The position numbers and the translations under genes were made by a program. Below are positions 17,866-27,384 of a stretch of DNA of 64,000 nucleotides, piece after piece. Source of the stretch: Rhizobium cauense (lineage in GTDB: Bacteria; Pseudomonadota; Alphaproteobacteria; Rhizobiales; Rhizobiaceae); contig NZ_JAEUAT010000018.1 in assembly GCF_019511525.1 (NCBI RefSeq), positions 1 to 64,000 on the forward strand, given 5' to 3'. Below the pieces are notes generated by a model that was given only the letters and a program-made list of their open reading frames with translations, was not told the origin of the DNA and searched no databases. Position 1 is the stretch's first letter. Each line of letters opens with the position of its first letter.

Positions 17866-18797
17866 TAGAGCATGTCCCCCAGGCTCCAGTGATTGCTCCA
17901 ACGGGCGTCGATCTCGTCATCGACATTCTGGTAGCGGATATCCGTCGATAACCTGATCCGGTTCGCAGCGCTTTGATTTGTGGTCGAGGCGTGGATCATA
18001 TAGGGGCTATGCAGCACGACGTCGCCGGCCTCGTAGTCGGCAATAAGCCAGCGCGCGTCGAAACGGTCTGCCATCTCAGGAAGATCCTTGGAAACCCAAC
18101 CTCCCTCGGTCATGTTGCGGTTGAAGGCACTGATCCTTTCTTCAGCAGACAGGTCGAGGCTGTTCCTGGCAAACTCCTCCTCCATGCGAACACCGATGGC
18201 ATGAGATCCCTCGAGGTAGACGAGCCCGCCCATGTCGGCCGGCGTGTCGCCTATCGGTATCCAGGCGGTCACGAGCCGGCTGGTGCCGCCGCGCAGATAG
18301 ACAAGATCGTAGTGAGCAGGGGTCGCTGTCGTCGTATCGGGTTGGGTAAAGCGCATGATCTTGCGTTTGTGTAGGTAGGAAATCCCGCGGAGGAACTCGT
18401 CCATGAACTGCGCAAGCCGCGGCTGCGCGCAAAAGCCTTCAAACGCGACCGAGCGGACAATCGACATGAGGATGCGGTCGGCGTAGCCACGATCCAATCC
18501 GCCAGGCGCGGACAGGCCGACAGTCGGATCTGAACCGGCTTCGATGAGACCGGCACGCGCAAGATGCGCAAAAACCCACCCGCGAAACGCATTCACCGCT
18601 TCAGGATCAAGAAAACCCTTCAACCAGACATAGCCCTGTTCGCGATAGAGCTTGCGGACCGCCTCCACGCCAATCAACGGATCGGTCGGAACGAGCGCGC
18701 CCATCCGGTTTGCAGCTGTCGACAGCACTTTCCCATTGGCGACGAGACCGGTCGCCGGCGCCAGTGCGGGCTGCTGGTCCAGGGCAAGACTTGACAT
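17865..18797 (-). CDS. Phytanoyl-CoA dioxygenase (PhyH) family protein
   Basis: This 310-residue protein is a predicted Fe(II)/2-oxoglutarate oxygenase. The iron-binding pair is His162-x-Asp164 (PAHYDLVY). The distal histidine is most likely His269 in VVLHSPYMIHAS, and a following Arg in NRIRLSTDIRY would bind 2-oxoglutarate. The substrate is unknown: such enzymes hydroxylate small acids, betaines or natural products. An upstream TTG overlaps the GGGAG ribosome site, so the ATG at 18797 is chosen. It diverges from an AraC-family gene that probably regulates it. Confidence 0.85.
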   Translation of the reverse strand: MSSLALDQQPALAPATGLVANGKVLSTAANRMGALVPTDPLIGVEAVRKLYREQGYVWLKGFLDPEAVNAFRGWVFAHLARAGLIEAGSDPTVGLSAPGGLDRGYADRILMSIVRSVAFEGFCAQPRLAQFMDEFLRGISYLHKRKIMRFTQPDTTTATPAHYDLVYLRGGTSRLVTAWIPIGDTPADMGGLVYLEGSHAIGVRMEEEFARNSLDLSAEERISAFNRNMTEGGWVSKDLPEMADRFDARWLIADYEAGDVVLHSPYMIHASTTNQSAANRIRLSTDIRYQNVDDEIDARWSNHWSLGDML

Positions 18798-18874
18798 TTC
18801 GATCACTCCCAAAACGAAATAGCTGCGCCAATCTCGTTCACAGAAAAGAAATTGGCCATGGACAGAAAGAATGC

Positions 18875-19717
18875 ATGGACTTTTCGCTCATGAATGACGC
18901 CCCGATCGCTCTCTATCGGTCTCGCCCAGCAGGTGCGACGGCGCTCGCCGTCACGGGGTTTGGCCGGCAACGCATCGAAACACGCATTGCCAACCGCCGG
19001 CTGCCAGTGCACGCGGTTGTGCTTGTGGAAGCCGGGCACGGGACGGTGCAGACACCCGCGGCAGGCGTCCAGGAAATCAACGGTCCTTCGCTCTTCTGGC
19101 TGCCCGCCGGGACGCTGCATTCCTATGGACCGACCCAAGGTGAAAGCTGGGAGGAGCGATGGGCACTCTTCGAGGGCACGCTGATGGCCGATCTGATTGA
19201 CCGTCGCCTGATCTCAACGGCAGCACCGGTGGTGCGGCTTCATAACCTTCGCGAGATGCTGCATCTCTTCGGCACTCTCCATTTGGACGTTGCCTCTGGC
19301 GATCCGCTCAGCCTCGCATCGGCGTCAGCGACGCTTCATCGCGTTGCCGTCCAATGCGCCCGCCAGGCAAGCACACGGAGGCACGATGTCGACGAGACCG
19401 GGGTCGAGCAGGCTATCGACGCGTTGCAGCGGCGCGCCTTCGAGCCGACCGACATGAACGCTCTTGCCGTGGAATTCGGGATGTCCCCCGCGACGTTGCG
19501 GCGGCGTTTCCAGGCCGCCGTCGGGCTGTCTCCGAAGGCCTTCCAGTTGCGCCTTCGCGTCGATCGCGCCAAGGAATTGCTGGCGGCGTCCGACCTCTCG
19601 ATCGAGGCAATCTCGCACGTGGTCGGGATCGACGACGCATTCTATTTTTCGCGATTGTTTCAGGATCGCGAGAACTGTTCGCCGAGCGAGTTTCGCCGCC
19701 AGCACCGCCGATCCTAG
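18875..19717 (+). CDS. AraC-family transcriptional regulator
   Basis: This 280-residue protein has an N-terminal cupin-like sensor region (residues about 10-110, with SLFWLPAGTLHSYGP). The C-terminal AraC DNA-binding domain has two helix-turn-helix motifs (MNALAVEFGMSPATLRRRFQ and LSIEAISHVVGIDDAFYFSRLFQ). The ATG at 18875 is chosen because the longer frame upstream would run into the divergent PhyH gene; Met6 is an alternative. An inverted pair GCCAAT (18827-18832) and ATTGGC (18851-18856) lies in the 77-base gap. It probably activates the dioxygenase gene in response to its substrate. Confidence 0.85.
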   Translation: MDFSLMNDAPIALYRSRPAGATALAVTGFGRQRIETRIANRRLPVHAVVLVEAGHGTVQTPAAGVQEINGPSLFWLPAGTLHSYGPTQGESWEERWALFEGTLMADLIDRRLISTAAPVVRLHNLREMLHLFGTLHLDVASGDPLSLASASATLHRVAVQCARQASTRRHDVDETGVEQAIDALQRRAFEPTDMNALAVEFGMSPATLRRRFQAAVGLSPKAFQLRLRVDRAKELLAASDLSIEAISHVVGIDDAFYFSRLFQDRENCSPSEFRRQHRRS

Positions 19718-19802
19718 GCCGAGGCTGATCGTGACAATGCATTCGACTGGCAAAGTCAGTGAAAACGGCTAGTTTGCTCCAAAACGCGGGGGAAGCGGTA
19801 AA

Positions 19803-20564
19803 ATGGTGCTGGAATTGCTGGTGGCGGCTGCAGTTTTCGCCTTGCTCATGACCGCTTCCATCGGAACGATGCTGACCTACTCGAAGCTGCCGGTGCATCA
19901 TCGTCAGGACGAGACCAACACCGTTGTCCGGCTGGTCGCCAACATCTTCGTCGTGATGACCTCGCTCGTTTTCGGCCTGATGATCAATTCATCAAAGAAC
20001 ACCTTCGCCGAGATCGACAAGAACGTTCATGCCTTCGCAACCCAGATCATCCTTCTCGACCGAACCCTGCGCACCTATGGCCTCGAAGCCAGCGACACCC
20101 GTAAGCGGCTGGAACACTATGTTGAAAAGGCCCTGACCAATCCTGCACGCGCCGCCCCCGACCCTCTGGTCAAAAGCGACCGCACGAGCGAGTTCGCGCT
20201 CAATGCCGTCGGAGACAGTCTTGCGCTGATACGGCCATCCGACCCAGGGCATGTCGCACTCTGGAACGATGCCCGCCTGCAGTACCAGAGGATGGTCGAG
20301 CAGCGATGGGTGATCGTTGAACAGTCCGAGGGCGTCATTCCAAGGCCGCTCATCAGCATGCTGACGGCGTGGCTGACCTTGATCTTTGCCAGTTTCGGCT
20401 ATCGTGCGCCGAGAAACATCATTGTCGTCATGATGTTTGCAATCTCCGCGCTTCTCATCTCCCTGTCGATCTTCGTCGTGCTGGATATGGACATCCCGTT
20501 CTCTGGCTGGATCCAGATTTCCGACACGCCTCTTCGCCGCGCGCTTGCCGAACTTCAGCAATAG
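19803..20564 (+). CDS. DUF4239 (bestrophin-like) membrane protein
   Basis: This 253-residue protein has two N-terminal membrane helices (MVLELLVAAAVFALLMTASIG and VANIFVVMTSLVFGLMI). A soluble helical middle (about 65-175) follows, then two C-terminal helices (LISMLTAWLTLIFASFGY and IVVMMFAISALLISLSIFVVLDM). This fits the DUF4239 family, often called bestrophin-like. Function is unknown. It stands alone 85 bases after the AraC gene. Confidence 0.75.
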   Translation: MVLELLVAAAVFALLMTASIGTMLTYSKLPVHHRQDETNTVVRLVANIFVVMTSLVFGLMINSSKNTFAEIDKNVHAFATQIILLDRTLRTYGLEASDTRKRLEHYVEKALTNPARAAPDPLVKSDRTSEFALNAVGDSLALIRPSDPGHVALWNDARLQYQRMVEQRWVIVEQSEGVIPRPLISMLTAWLTLIFASFGYRAPRNIIVVMMFAISALLISLSIFVVLDMDIPFSGWIQISDTPLRRALAELQQ

Positions 20565-20578
20565 CAACGCCGAAAATT

Positions 20579-20606
20579 CCGTGCCGTCGTCAATGAGACG
20601 GCACGG
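20579..20606. terminator. Hairpin between convergent genes
   Basis: A perfect 10-bp stem (CCGTGCCGTC with GACGGCACGG, 8-base loop) sits between the DUF4239 gene and the aldo-keto reductase. On the minus strand it leads into AATTTT, a weak T-run. Confidence 0.65.
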
Positions 20607-20623
20607 CATACTGTGGACTGGGC

Positions 20624-21658
20624 CTAGCGAACGGCAACCGTCGGCCAGTCGATGAGATCCGCCTTGGCGCCGGCAAGCGTATCGCGGCTGCGGGAAACAA
20701 CGTCGTGTGGGAAGCCAAGTGGTATGGCGCTGGCGTTATCGAGACGCCGGATCTGCTCTTCGGTGAGCGTCACGTCGAGCGCTGCGAGGTTGTCGGAAAG
20801 CTGCGCTACCGTGCGCGGCCCGATGATCGGTAGCGTGCCCTTGTGCAACACCCAGGCGATGGCGATCTGCCCCGCAGGCACACCGGTTTCCTCGGCGATT
20901 GCCAGAACCGTATCGACCGTAGCAGTTTTGCGCGCATCGCTTTCGGAGTGGATGACAGCGCCAAGCCCCTGCTGGCGGCCGGTTTCGCCCTTGCGGTACT
21001 TGCCGGTCAGCAGCCCGCCACCGAGCGGCGACCAGCCGACGGTGCCAAGTCCAAAAGCCGCCGCCATTGGCAGAAGTTCGCGTTCGGCCGTGCGCTCGAC
21101 CAGGCTGTATTCCAACTGCAGAGCCGACAGCGGCGCCCAGCCGCGCAGTTCGGCAAGGGTTGCGCCTGTTGCGACCCGCCACGCCGGGAAGTCGGAAAGG
21201 CCGGCATAGAGGATCTTGCCCGAGCGGACGAGATCGTCGAAGCCGCGCATGATCTCGTCGATTGGCGTCACGGCATCGGGCATGTGTGCCCAGAGAAGAT
21301 CAATGCGATCGGTGCCGAGCCGCTTCAGGCTTGCTTCCACCGACTGCACCATCGCCTTGCGGCTGTTGCCGGTGCCCTGCAGGCCCGCCTTGTAACGGTC
21401 GCCGAGCGCGAACTTGGTAGCGACGACGATGTCGTCACGGTCGGTGGCAATGAATTCGCCCAGCATCGTTTCCGACTGGCCGAATTGATACTGGTCTGCC
21501 GTGTCGACGAAGTTGCCGCCGGCGCTGCGGTAGCCATCAAATACGACCTTGGCCTCGTCACGGCTTGAACCGTAGCCCCAGCCCGTTCCGAAGTTGCCCG
21601 TACCAAGTGCCATGCTGGAGACGCGAAGGCCGGTTCGGCCAAAGATCCTGTAGCGCAT
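20624..21658 (-). CDS. Aldo/keto reductase
   Basis: This 344-residue NADPH-dependent oxidoreductase has the family catalytic tetrad Asp52, Tyr57, Lys82 and His125 (VDTADQY, ATKF, WAHMPDA). It starts with the YRIFGRTGLRVSSMALGTGNFG pattern typical of YajO/YhdN-type reductases. Substrate is not predictable; aldehyde detoxification is common. It diverges from a TetR-family gene with two matching palindromes between them. The start has AAGGAAGG upstream. Confidence 0.92.
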   Translation of the reverse strand: MRYRIFGRTGLRVSSMALGTGNFGTGWGYGSSRDEAKVVFDGYRSAGGNFVDTADQYQFGQSETMLGEFIATDRDDIVVATKFALGDRYKAGLQGTGNSRKAMVQSVEASLKRLGTDRIDLLWAHMPDAVTPIDEIMRGFDDLVRSGKILYAGLSDFPAWRVATGATLAELRGWAPLSALQLEYSLVERTAERELLPMAAAFGLGTVGWSPLGGGLLTGKYRKGETGRQQGLGAVIHSESDARKTATVDTVLAIAEETGVPAGQIAIAWVLHKGTLPIIGPRTVAQLSDNLAALDVTLTEEQIRRLDNASAIPLGFPHDVVSRSRDTLAGAKADLIDWPTVAVR

Positions 21659-21691
21659 TGTGATTGCCTTCCTTGCTTCCTTTACAATTTA

Positions 21692-21734
21692 AATGACGAT
21701 CGTCATTCATTTGCATTTAAATGACGAACGTCAT
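21692..21734. promoter_or_regulatory. Two palindromic operators for the TetR regulator
   Basis: AATGACGATCGTCATT (21692-21707) is a perfect 16-base palindrome. ATGACGAACGTCAT (21721-21734) repeats the ATGACG/CGTCAT arms with a 2-base change. Both lie between the reductase and tetR starts. Confidence 0.75.
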
Positions 21735-21768
21735 ATAAATTGTCAAGCTCAAATGATGAGAGACTAAA

Positions 21769-22323
21769 ATGCGTCCAACCAAGGAACAGGCGAGCCAGAA
21801 CCGCCAACGCATCATCGACACCGCCGGCAGGCTGTTTCGCGAGAAGGGAATTCATGCCGTCGGCGTCGACGAAGTGATGAAGGGTGCCGGACTGACCCAT
21901 GGCGGCTTTTACGGCCACTTCAAATCGAAAGGCGATCTCGCGGCCGAAGCCGTCGGCCACGCACTGCAGGAGAGCCTTCGCTCCGAGCCGGAGTACGCTA
22001 CGCTCGGCGCCCTCGCAAAGAACTATCTGTCGAAGGCTCATCGCGATGCGGCCGAGAGCGGCTGCACGGTCGCGGCTCTGGGTCCTGAAATCGCCCGCCT
22101 TCCGAAAGGACAGCGCGGCGCCATCGCCGATTATGTCCGCACACGCATCGAGCAGGTCGAGCAGATCCAGGCGAAGCAGGGGGCAACGGTCGATCGCGGC
22201 AAGGCCATAGCCGATCTCTCAAGCCTTGTCGGCGCCCTCGTCATGGCGCGGGCCGTCGATGATCCCGCCCTCTCGGACGAAATTCTCGCACAGACGATCC
22301 GCGTCCTGGACGAGCAGAGTTAG
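21769..22323 (+). CDS. TetR/AcrR-family regulator
   Basis: This 184-residue protein has a TetR helix-turn-helix (HAVGVDEVMKGAGLTHGGFYGHF, about residues 30-52). Its C-terminal domain contains a Cys in ESGCTVAALGPEIAR, a pattern seen in the NemR/AcuR-like group that senses reactive electrophiles. That suggests electrophile sensing coupled to the divergent aldo-keto reductase. This is inference from pattern and context. Confidence 0.88.
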   Translation: MRPTKEQASQNRQRIIDTAGRLFREKGIHAVGVDEVMKGAGLTHGGFYGHFKSKGDLAAEAVGHALQESLRSEPEYATLGALAKNYLSKAHRDAAESGCTVAALGPEIARLPKGQRGAIADYVRTRIEQVEQIQAKQGATVDRGKAIADLSSLVGALVMARAVDDPALSDEILAQTIRVLDEQS

Positions 22324-22424
22324 GAACTTTGCACTTGGCGCGGCATTGATTAGTTCAGGAAAGCTTACAGATATCAGTACGACCGGCGCTCGCCGGCAGC
22401 CTACCCTCAAGTCGCTGGAATCGC

Positions 22425-24194
22425 ATGACAACGCAGCAGATTCTCGCCTTCGGCGTTATCGGCCTGATGATGGCAGTCTTCATCTGGGACCGGTTTCGCT
22501 ATGATCTGGTGGCCTGCTGCGCGCTGGTGCTCGCCGTGGCCGTTGGGATCGTTCCATTTGACAAGGCATTCTCGGGTTTCAGTGATGACATCGTCATCAT
22601 CGTCGGCAGCGCCCTCATTGTCAGTGCCGGCGTGGCGCGCTCCGGGATCGTCGACACGGCAATCAAGCGCTTCTTTCCGAATCTGAACAACCCGCATTCG
22701 CAGCTGGCCCTTCTCCTTATCGTCGTCGCGGTTCTGTCGGCCTTCATCAAGAACATCGGCGCGCTTGCGATCATGATCCCGGTTGCCTTCCAGTTTGCCC
22801 GCAAGACCGGGAGATCCCCTTCGCTCTACCTGATGCCCATGAGCTTCGCAGCCCTCCTCGGTGGGCTGATGACCCAGATCGGCACCTCTCCGAACATCGT
22901 GGTCTCGCGGCTTCGGGGCGAAATCACCGGCGAGCCCTTTACCATGTTCGACTTCACGCCCGTTGGCGCGACGCTTACTCTGGTCGGCATCGTCTTTCTG
23001 ATCTTCTTCCACTGGCTCGTTCCGGAGCGGCAGAACGAGAATCCCTCGCTCGAGGAAGCGCTGGACCTGAAGAACTACTTCTCCGAAGCAACCGTGGTCG
23101 AAGGTTCAGGCTTCGAAGGCAAGAAGCTCAACGAGATCCTGCAGCTCGGGGATGGCGAAGTGGTCGCAACCGCGATCCTGCGCGGGCATTCCCGCCTCTC
23201 GCCCTTCCCTGACATCCTGCTGAAGGCTGGCGACACGATCTTGCTGGAGGGGCGGCCCGAAGCGCTCGACCGGGTTGTCTCGAACGCTAAACTCAAGCTT
23301 GCCGGCAAGCCGATACCGGAGGCGAAGGACGAGGGAGACGTCACCTCCATTGAAGCTGTCGTCTCATCGGAATCAATGTTGATCGGTTGGTCGGCGCGCC
23401 AACTCTCGCTGTGGAACCGCCGCCGGATCAACCTCCTTGCCGTCAGCCGCCACGGCCACCGACTGACGGAGCGGTTGAGCGAAGTCACGCTGCGGGCCGG
23501 CGATGTGCTTGTGCTGCAGGGCAGTCGCCGAAACCTGCCAGCCTTCCTGCAGGAATTCTCCTGTCTTCCCCTGGCACAGCGAGACATCATGCTCGGTACG
23601 CCGCGCAGAGCCTACGTCCCGTTGATAATCCTCGCGGCGGCGATGGGTATAACGGCAGCGGGAATGGTCCCGGTTTCAATTGCCTTCTTCTGTGCCGCCC
23701 TTGCAATGGTCGTCTTCCGCGTGATTCCGCTTGCCGAGGTCTACAAGGCTGTCGACGGACCGATCCTGATCATGCTGGCGGCCCTGATCCCCGTCTCCGA
23801 TACATTGCGAACGACGGGCGGCAGTGACCTGATTGCCGGATGGCTCGGCCACTTCGCGGCCCAGATGCCACCCTTCGGGGCATTGGCGCTGATCCTCCTC
23901 ACCGCCATGGCGGTGACACCGTTCCTCAACAATGCCGCGACGGTCCTGGTCATGGCGCCGATCGCGGCAAGCTTCGCCCAGACACTGGGATACAGACCTG
24001 AAGCGTTCCTGATGGCGGTCGCCATTGGTGCCGGTTGCGATTTCCTGACGCCGATCGGCCACCAGTGCAATACGCTTGTCTTCGGCCCGGGCGGCTACCG
24101 CTTCAGCGATTACCCCCGTCTCGGCTTGCCGCTTTCCTTCATCATCGTCCTCGTCAGCGTGCCTGTCCTGCTCTACGTCTGGCCTGTCCATTGA
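22425..24194 (+). CDS. SLC13-family permease with central TrkA-C domains
   Basis: This 589-residue protein has membrane helices in two blocks (about residues 5-205 and 395-588). They flank a soluble middle with two RCK/TrkA-C-like repeats (FEGKKLNEI...ILLEGRPEAL and IGWSARQLS...VLVLQGSRRNL). The hairpin motifs TQIGTSPNIVVSRL and TPFLNNAATVLVMAPIA fit the divalent anion:sodium symporter superfamily. Related proteins carry sulfate, citrate or dicarboxylates; the substrate here is open. The ribosome site is weak. The gene stands alone 101 bases after tetR. Confidence 0.88.
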   Translation: MTTQQILAFGVIGLMMAVFIWDRFRYDLVACCALVLAVAVGIVPFDKAFSGFSDDIVIIVGSALIVSAGVARSGIVDTAIKRFFPNLNNPHSQLALLLIVVAVLSAFIKNIGALAIMIPVAFQFARKTGRSPSLYLMPMSFAALLGGLMTQIGTSPNIVVSRLRGEITGEPFTMFDFTPVGATLTLVGIVFLIFFHWLVPERQNENPSLEEALDLKNYFSEATVVEGSGFEGKKLNEILQLGDGEVVATAILRGHSRLSPFPDILLKAGDTILLEGRPEALDRVVSNAKLKLAGKPIPEAKDEGDVTSIEAVVSSESMLIGWSARQLSLWNRRRINLLAVSRHGHRLTERLSEVTLRAGDVLVLQGSRRNLPAFLQEFSCLPLAQRDIMLGTPRRAYVPLIILAAAMGITAAGMVPVSIAFFCAALAMVVFRVIPLAEVYKAVDGPILIMLAALIPVSDTLRTTGGSDLIAGWLGHFAAQMPPFGALALILLTAMAVTPFLNNAATVLVMAPIAASFAQTLGYRPEAFLMAVAIGAGCDFLTPIGHQCNTLVFGPGGYRFSDYPRLGLPLSFIIVLVSVPVLLYVWPVH

Positions 24195-24386
24195 CGCGAT
24201 CGCCCATTTTCCTTGACGCGCGCGGTCGAATATGGCCTTAAGGCCAGCCAAACGGGCAATTGACGGATCAACGGGGGCAGTGCCCTTTTCCGACCGGTTT
24301 CCTGATCCAGTTATCTGCATTCTTTCCGGCCGAACGTCGCTTTCTCAGGAAAAGCCGTCCGGCATTCATTTGACGGGCACATAAAA

Positions 24387-25844
24387 ATGACAGCTTCCGG
24401 CGTCCGCGTCCGCATTGCTCCCTCGCCGACCGGCGAGCCGCATGTCGGCACTGCATATATCGCACTCTTCAACTATCTTTTCGCCAAGAAGAACGGCGGC
24501 GAGTTCATCCTGCGCATCGAAGACACCGATGCCACGCGCTCGACCCCGGAATTCGAGACGAAGGTATTGGACGCGCTGAAATGGTGCGGCCTTGAATGGA
24601 AGGAAGGCCCTGACATCGGCGGCCCCTACGGCCCCTACCGTCAGTCCGACCGCAAGGACATCTACACGCCTTACGGCCAGGAACTGCTCGACAAGGGCCA
24701 TGCCTTCCGCTGTTTCTGCACGCCCGAGCGTCTGGAAAAGATGCGCGAAGAGCAGCGCGCCGCCGCCAAGGCGCCGAAGTATGACGGCCTTTGCCTGAAA
24801 TACTCCGCCGAAGAGGTCAGCGCCAAGATGGCTGCTGGCGAAGGCTCGGTCATCCGCATGAAGATCCCGACCGAGGGCTCCTGCGACTTCACCGACGGCG
24901 TCTACGGCGATGTCAGCATTCCGTGGGATTCGGTCGACATGCAGGTCCTGATCAAGGGCGACGGCATGCCGACCTACCACATGGCGAATGTCATCGACGA
25001 TCATCTGATGAAGATCACCCATGTCGCCCGCGGCGAAGAGTGGTTGGCTTCGGTACCGAAGCACATCCTGCTTTACCGCTATTTCGGTTGGGAACAGCCG
25101 GTGTTCATGCATCTGTCCCTGATGCGCAATGCCGACAAGTCGAAGCTCTCGAAGCGCAAGAACCCGACGTCGATCTCCTACTACTCCGCTCTCGGCTATA
25201 TCCCCGAAGCGCTGATGAACTTCCTCGGCCTGTTCTTCGTGCAGATCGCCGAAGGCGAAGAGCTGCTTGATATGGATCAGCTTTCCGAAAAGTTCGACCC
25301 CGAGAACCTTTCCAAGGCAGGCGCCATCTTCGACATCCAGAAGCTCGACTGGCTGAACGGCCGCTGGATCCGCGAGAAGCTGTCGGAAGAAGAATTCCAG
25401 GCCCGCGTCCTCGATTGGGCGATGGAAAACGACCGTCTGAAGGCCGGCCTCCGCCTGTCGCAGTCACGCATTTCAAAGCTCGGCGAGTTGCCGGAGCTGG
25501 CAGGCTTCCTGCTGAAGTCCGATCTCGGCCTCGACCCGTCGGCCTTCGCCAAGATCAAGTCGCCGCCGGAAGAGATCCTCGAGATCCTCAACACCGTTCA
25601 GCCGGATCTCGAAAAGATCCTCGAATGGAACGTCGAGACGATCGAAGCCGAGTTGCGCGCCATTGCCGACCGCATGGGGAAGAAGCTGAAGGTCATCGTG
25701 GCGCCGCTCTTCGTTGCCGTATCAGGCTCGTCGCGCTCGCTGCCGCTCTTCGACTCGATGGCGATCCTCGGCCGCTCGGTCGTGCGCCAGAGGCTGAAAT
25801 TGGCCTCTCAGGCAGTCGCCTCCCTCGTCGGCCCGAAGAACTGA
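24387..25844 (+). CDS. gltX: Glutamyl-tRNA synthetase
   Basis: This 485-residue class I synthetase charges tRNA-Glu. The nucleotide-binding HIGH-like motif is in APSPTGEPHVGTAYIALFN (near residue 12). The KMSKS-like motif is KLSKRKN. The length is typical. Rhizobia often carry two gltX-type genes, one of which can be the non-discriminating form, and I cannot tell which this is. It lies 192 bases after the SLC13 gene; that gap holds a 14-base palindrome TGGCCTTAAGGCCA at 24233-24246. lysS follows 16 bases after the stop. Confidence 0.96.
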   Translation: MTASGVRVRIAPSPTGEPHVGTAYIALFNYLFAKKNGGEFILRIEDTDATRSTPEFETKVLDALKWCGLEWKEGPDIGGPYGPYRQSDRKDIYTPYGQELLDKGHAFRCFCTPERLEKMREEQRAAAKAPKYDGLCLKYSAEEVSAKMAAGEGSVIRMKIPTEGSCDFTDGVYGDVSIPWDSVDMQVLIKGDGMPTYHMANVIDDHLMKITHVARGEEWLASVPKHILLYRYFGWEQPVFMHLSLMRNADKSKLSKRKNPTSISYYSALGYIPEALMNFLGLFFVQIAEGEELLDMDQLSEKFDPENLSKAGAIFDIQKLDWLNGRWIREKLSEEEFQARVLDWAMENDRLKAGLRLSQSRISKLGELPELAGFLLKSDLGLDPSAFAKIKSPPEEILEILNTVQPDLEKILEWNVETIEAELRAIADRMGKKLKVIVAPLFVAVSGSSRSLPLFDSMAILGRSVVRQRLKLASQAVASLVGPKN

Positions 25845-25860
25845 ACCGGACGTTTGCATC

Positions 25861-27357
25861 ATGACTGAAAAGACCGAAACAGCGACCCTTTCCTCCGACG
25901 CGACAGAAGTCCGCGCGCAGAAGCTCAAGCTGCTGCGCGAGCAGATCGGCGACGTCTATCCGGCGCATTTCCACCGGACCATGACCAATGGCGAGCTGGC
26001 TGAAAAGTACAAGGATCTCGATTCCGACGTCGAGACGCAGGATGTCGTGACCGTCGCCGGCCGCGTATACTCCTCCCGCAACTCCGGCATGTTCATGGAT
26101 ATCCATGACGCCTCGGGCAAGATCCAGATCTTCAGCCACAAGGACGTGACGCCCGAAGAAGCTCGCAACATGCTCGGCATGATCGACATCGGTGACATCA
26201 TCGGCGTGACCGGCACCGTGCGTCGCACCAAGCGCGGCGAGCTGTCGATCAACGCCCGCGAAATCACCATGCTGACCAAGTCGCTGCTTCCCATGCCGGA
26301 GAAGTGGCATGGCGTTTCCGACATCGAGATCCGCTATCGCAAACGCCACCTCGACATCATGACCAACGAGGAATCGAAGCTCCGTTTCCAGCAGCGCTCG
26401 AAGATCGTCTCCGGTATCCGTCGCTTCATGGAAAACGACGGCTTCATGGAAGTCGAAACGCCGATGCTGCACTCCGTCTATGGCGGTGCCACGGCAGACC
26501 CATTCAAGACGCACCACAACACGCTGAAGCAGGACATGTACCTGCGCATCGCGCCGGAGCTGTTCCTGAAGCGCACGCTGGTATCCGGGCTCACCGACAA
26601 AGTGTTCGAGATCAACCGCAACTTCCGCAACGAAGGCGTGTCGACCCGGCACAATCCTGAATTCACGATGATGGAATGCTACTGGGCCTATGCCGACTAC
26701 GAGGACATCATGGACCTCGTGGAGCGGATGTTCGCGGAGCTGGCAACCAAGATCCACGGTTCGACAGAGTTCAGCTACGGCGACAAGCAGCTCTCCTTCA
26801 AGGGCCCGTTCAAGCGCGTGCCGATGCCCGACGCCGTCAAGGAAGTGACAGGCATCGACTTCCTCGCCATGAAAACCGATGAGGAAACCCGAACAGCCGC
26901 CAAGGCTGCCGGCTTCGCGGTCGAGAAGGACTGGACCTGGGGCGAATGCCTTGCCTTCATCTTCGAAGAGAAGGTCGAGGCGACGCTCATCCAGCCATCA
27001 CACGTCACGCATTTCCCGAAGGACATCTCGCCCTTTGCCAAGGAAGTGCCGGGCGAGCCGCGCCTCGTCGAGCGCTTCGAGACCTACTGCAACGCCTGGG
27101 AACTCGGCAACGCCTTCTCCGAACTCAACGATCCGGAAGAACAGCGCCGCCGCATGGTCGAGCAGCTGGAGCAGGCGCACGCTCGTGGCGAAAAGGAAAA
27201 GCAGCTGGACGATGAATTCCTCGATGCGATCGACCAGGGCATGCCGCCCGCCGGCGGTCTCGGCATCGGCGTCGACCGCCTGATCATGCTGCTTACCAAC
27301 GCTCCGTCGATCCGTGACGTCATTCTCTTCCCGGCTCGCCGCGCCAAGGCGGACTGA
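25861..27357 (+). CDS. lysS: Lysyl-tRNA synthetase, class II
   Basis: This 498-residue protein has an N-terminal OB-fold anticodon-binding domain (about 60-150, VTVAGRVYSSRNSGMFMDIHD). A class II catalytic core follows with motif 2 (RNFRNEGVSTRHNPEFTMMECY) and motif 3 (GGLGIGVDRLIMLL). It charges tRNA-Lys in the cytoplasm. It begins 16 bases after gltX, so the two form a synthetase pair, and it ends at a strong terminator. Confidence 0.96.
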   Translation: MTEKTETATLSSDATEVRAQKLKLLREQIGDVYPAHFHRTMTNGELAEKYKDLDSDVETQDVVTVAGRVYSSRNSGMFMDIHDASGKIQIFSHKDVTPEEARNMLGMIDIGDIIGVTGTVRRTKRGELSINAREITMLTKSLLPMPEKWHGVSDIEIRYRKRHLDIMTNEESKLRFQQRSKIVSGIRRFMENDGFMEVETPMLHSVYGGATADPFKTHHNTLKQDMYLRIAPELFLKRTLVSGLTDKVFEINRNFRNEGVSTRHNPEFTMMECYWAYADYEDIMDLVERMFAELATKIHGSTEFSYGDKQLSFKGPFKRVPMPDAVKEVTGIDFLAMKTDEETRTAAKAAGFAVEKDWTWGECLAFIFEEKVEATLIQPSHVTHFPKDISPFAKEVPGEPRLVERFETYCNAWELGNAFSELNDPEEQRRRMVEQLEQAHARGEKEKQLDDEFLDAIDQGMPPAGGLGIGVDRLIMLLTNAPSIRDVILFPARRAKAD

Positions 27358-27384
27358 TCCGAACCTACCGAATGCAAAAATAAA

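Noticed and set aside
24366..25112. Minus-strand frame of 248 codons
   Set aside because: It is antisense to gltX and has no family features.
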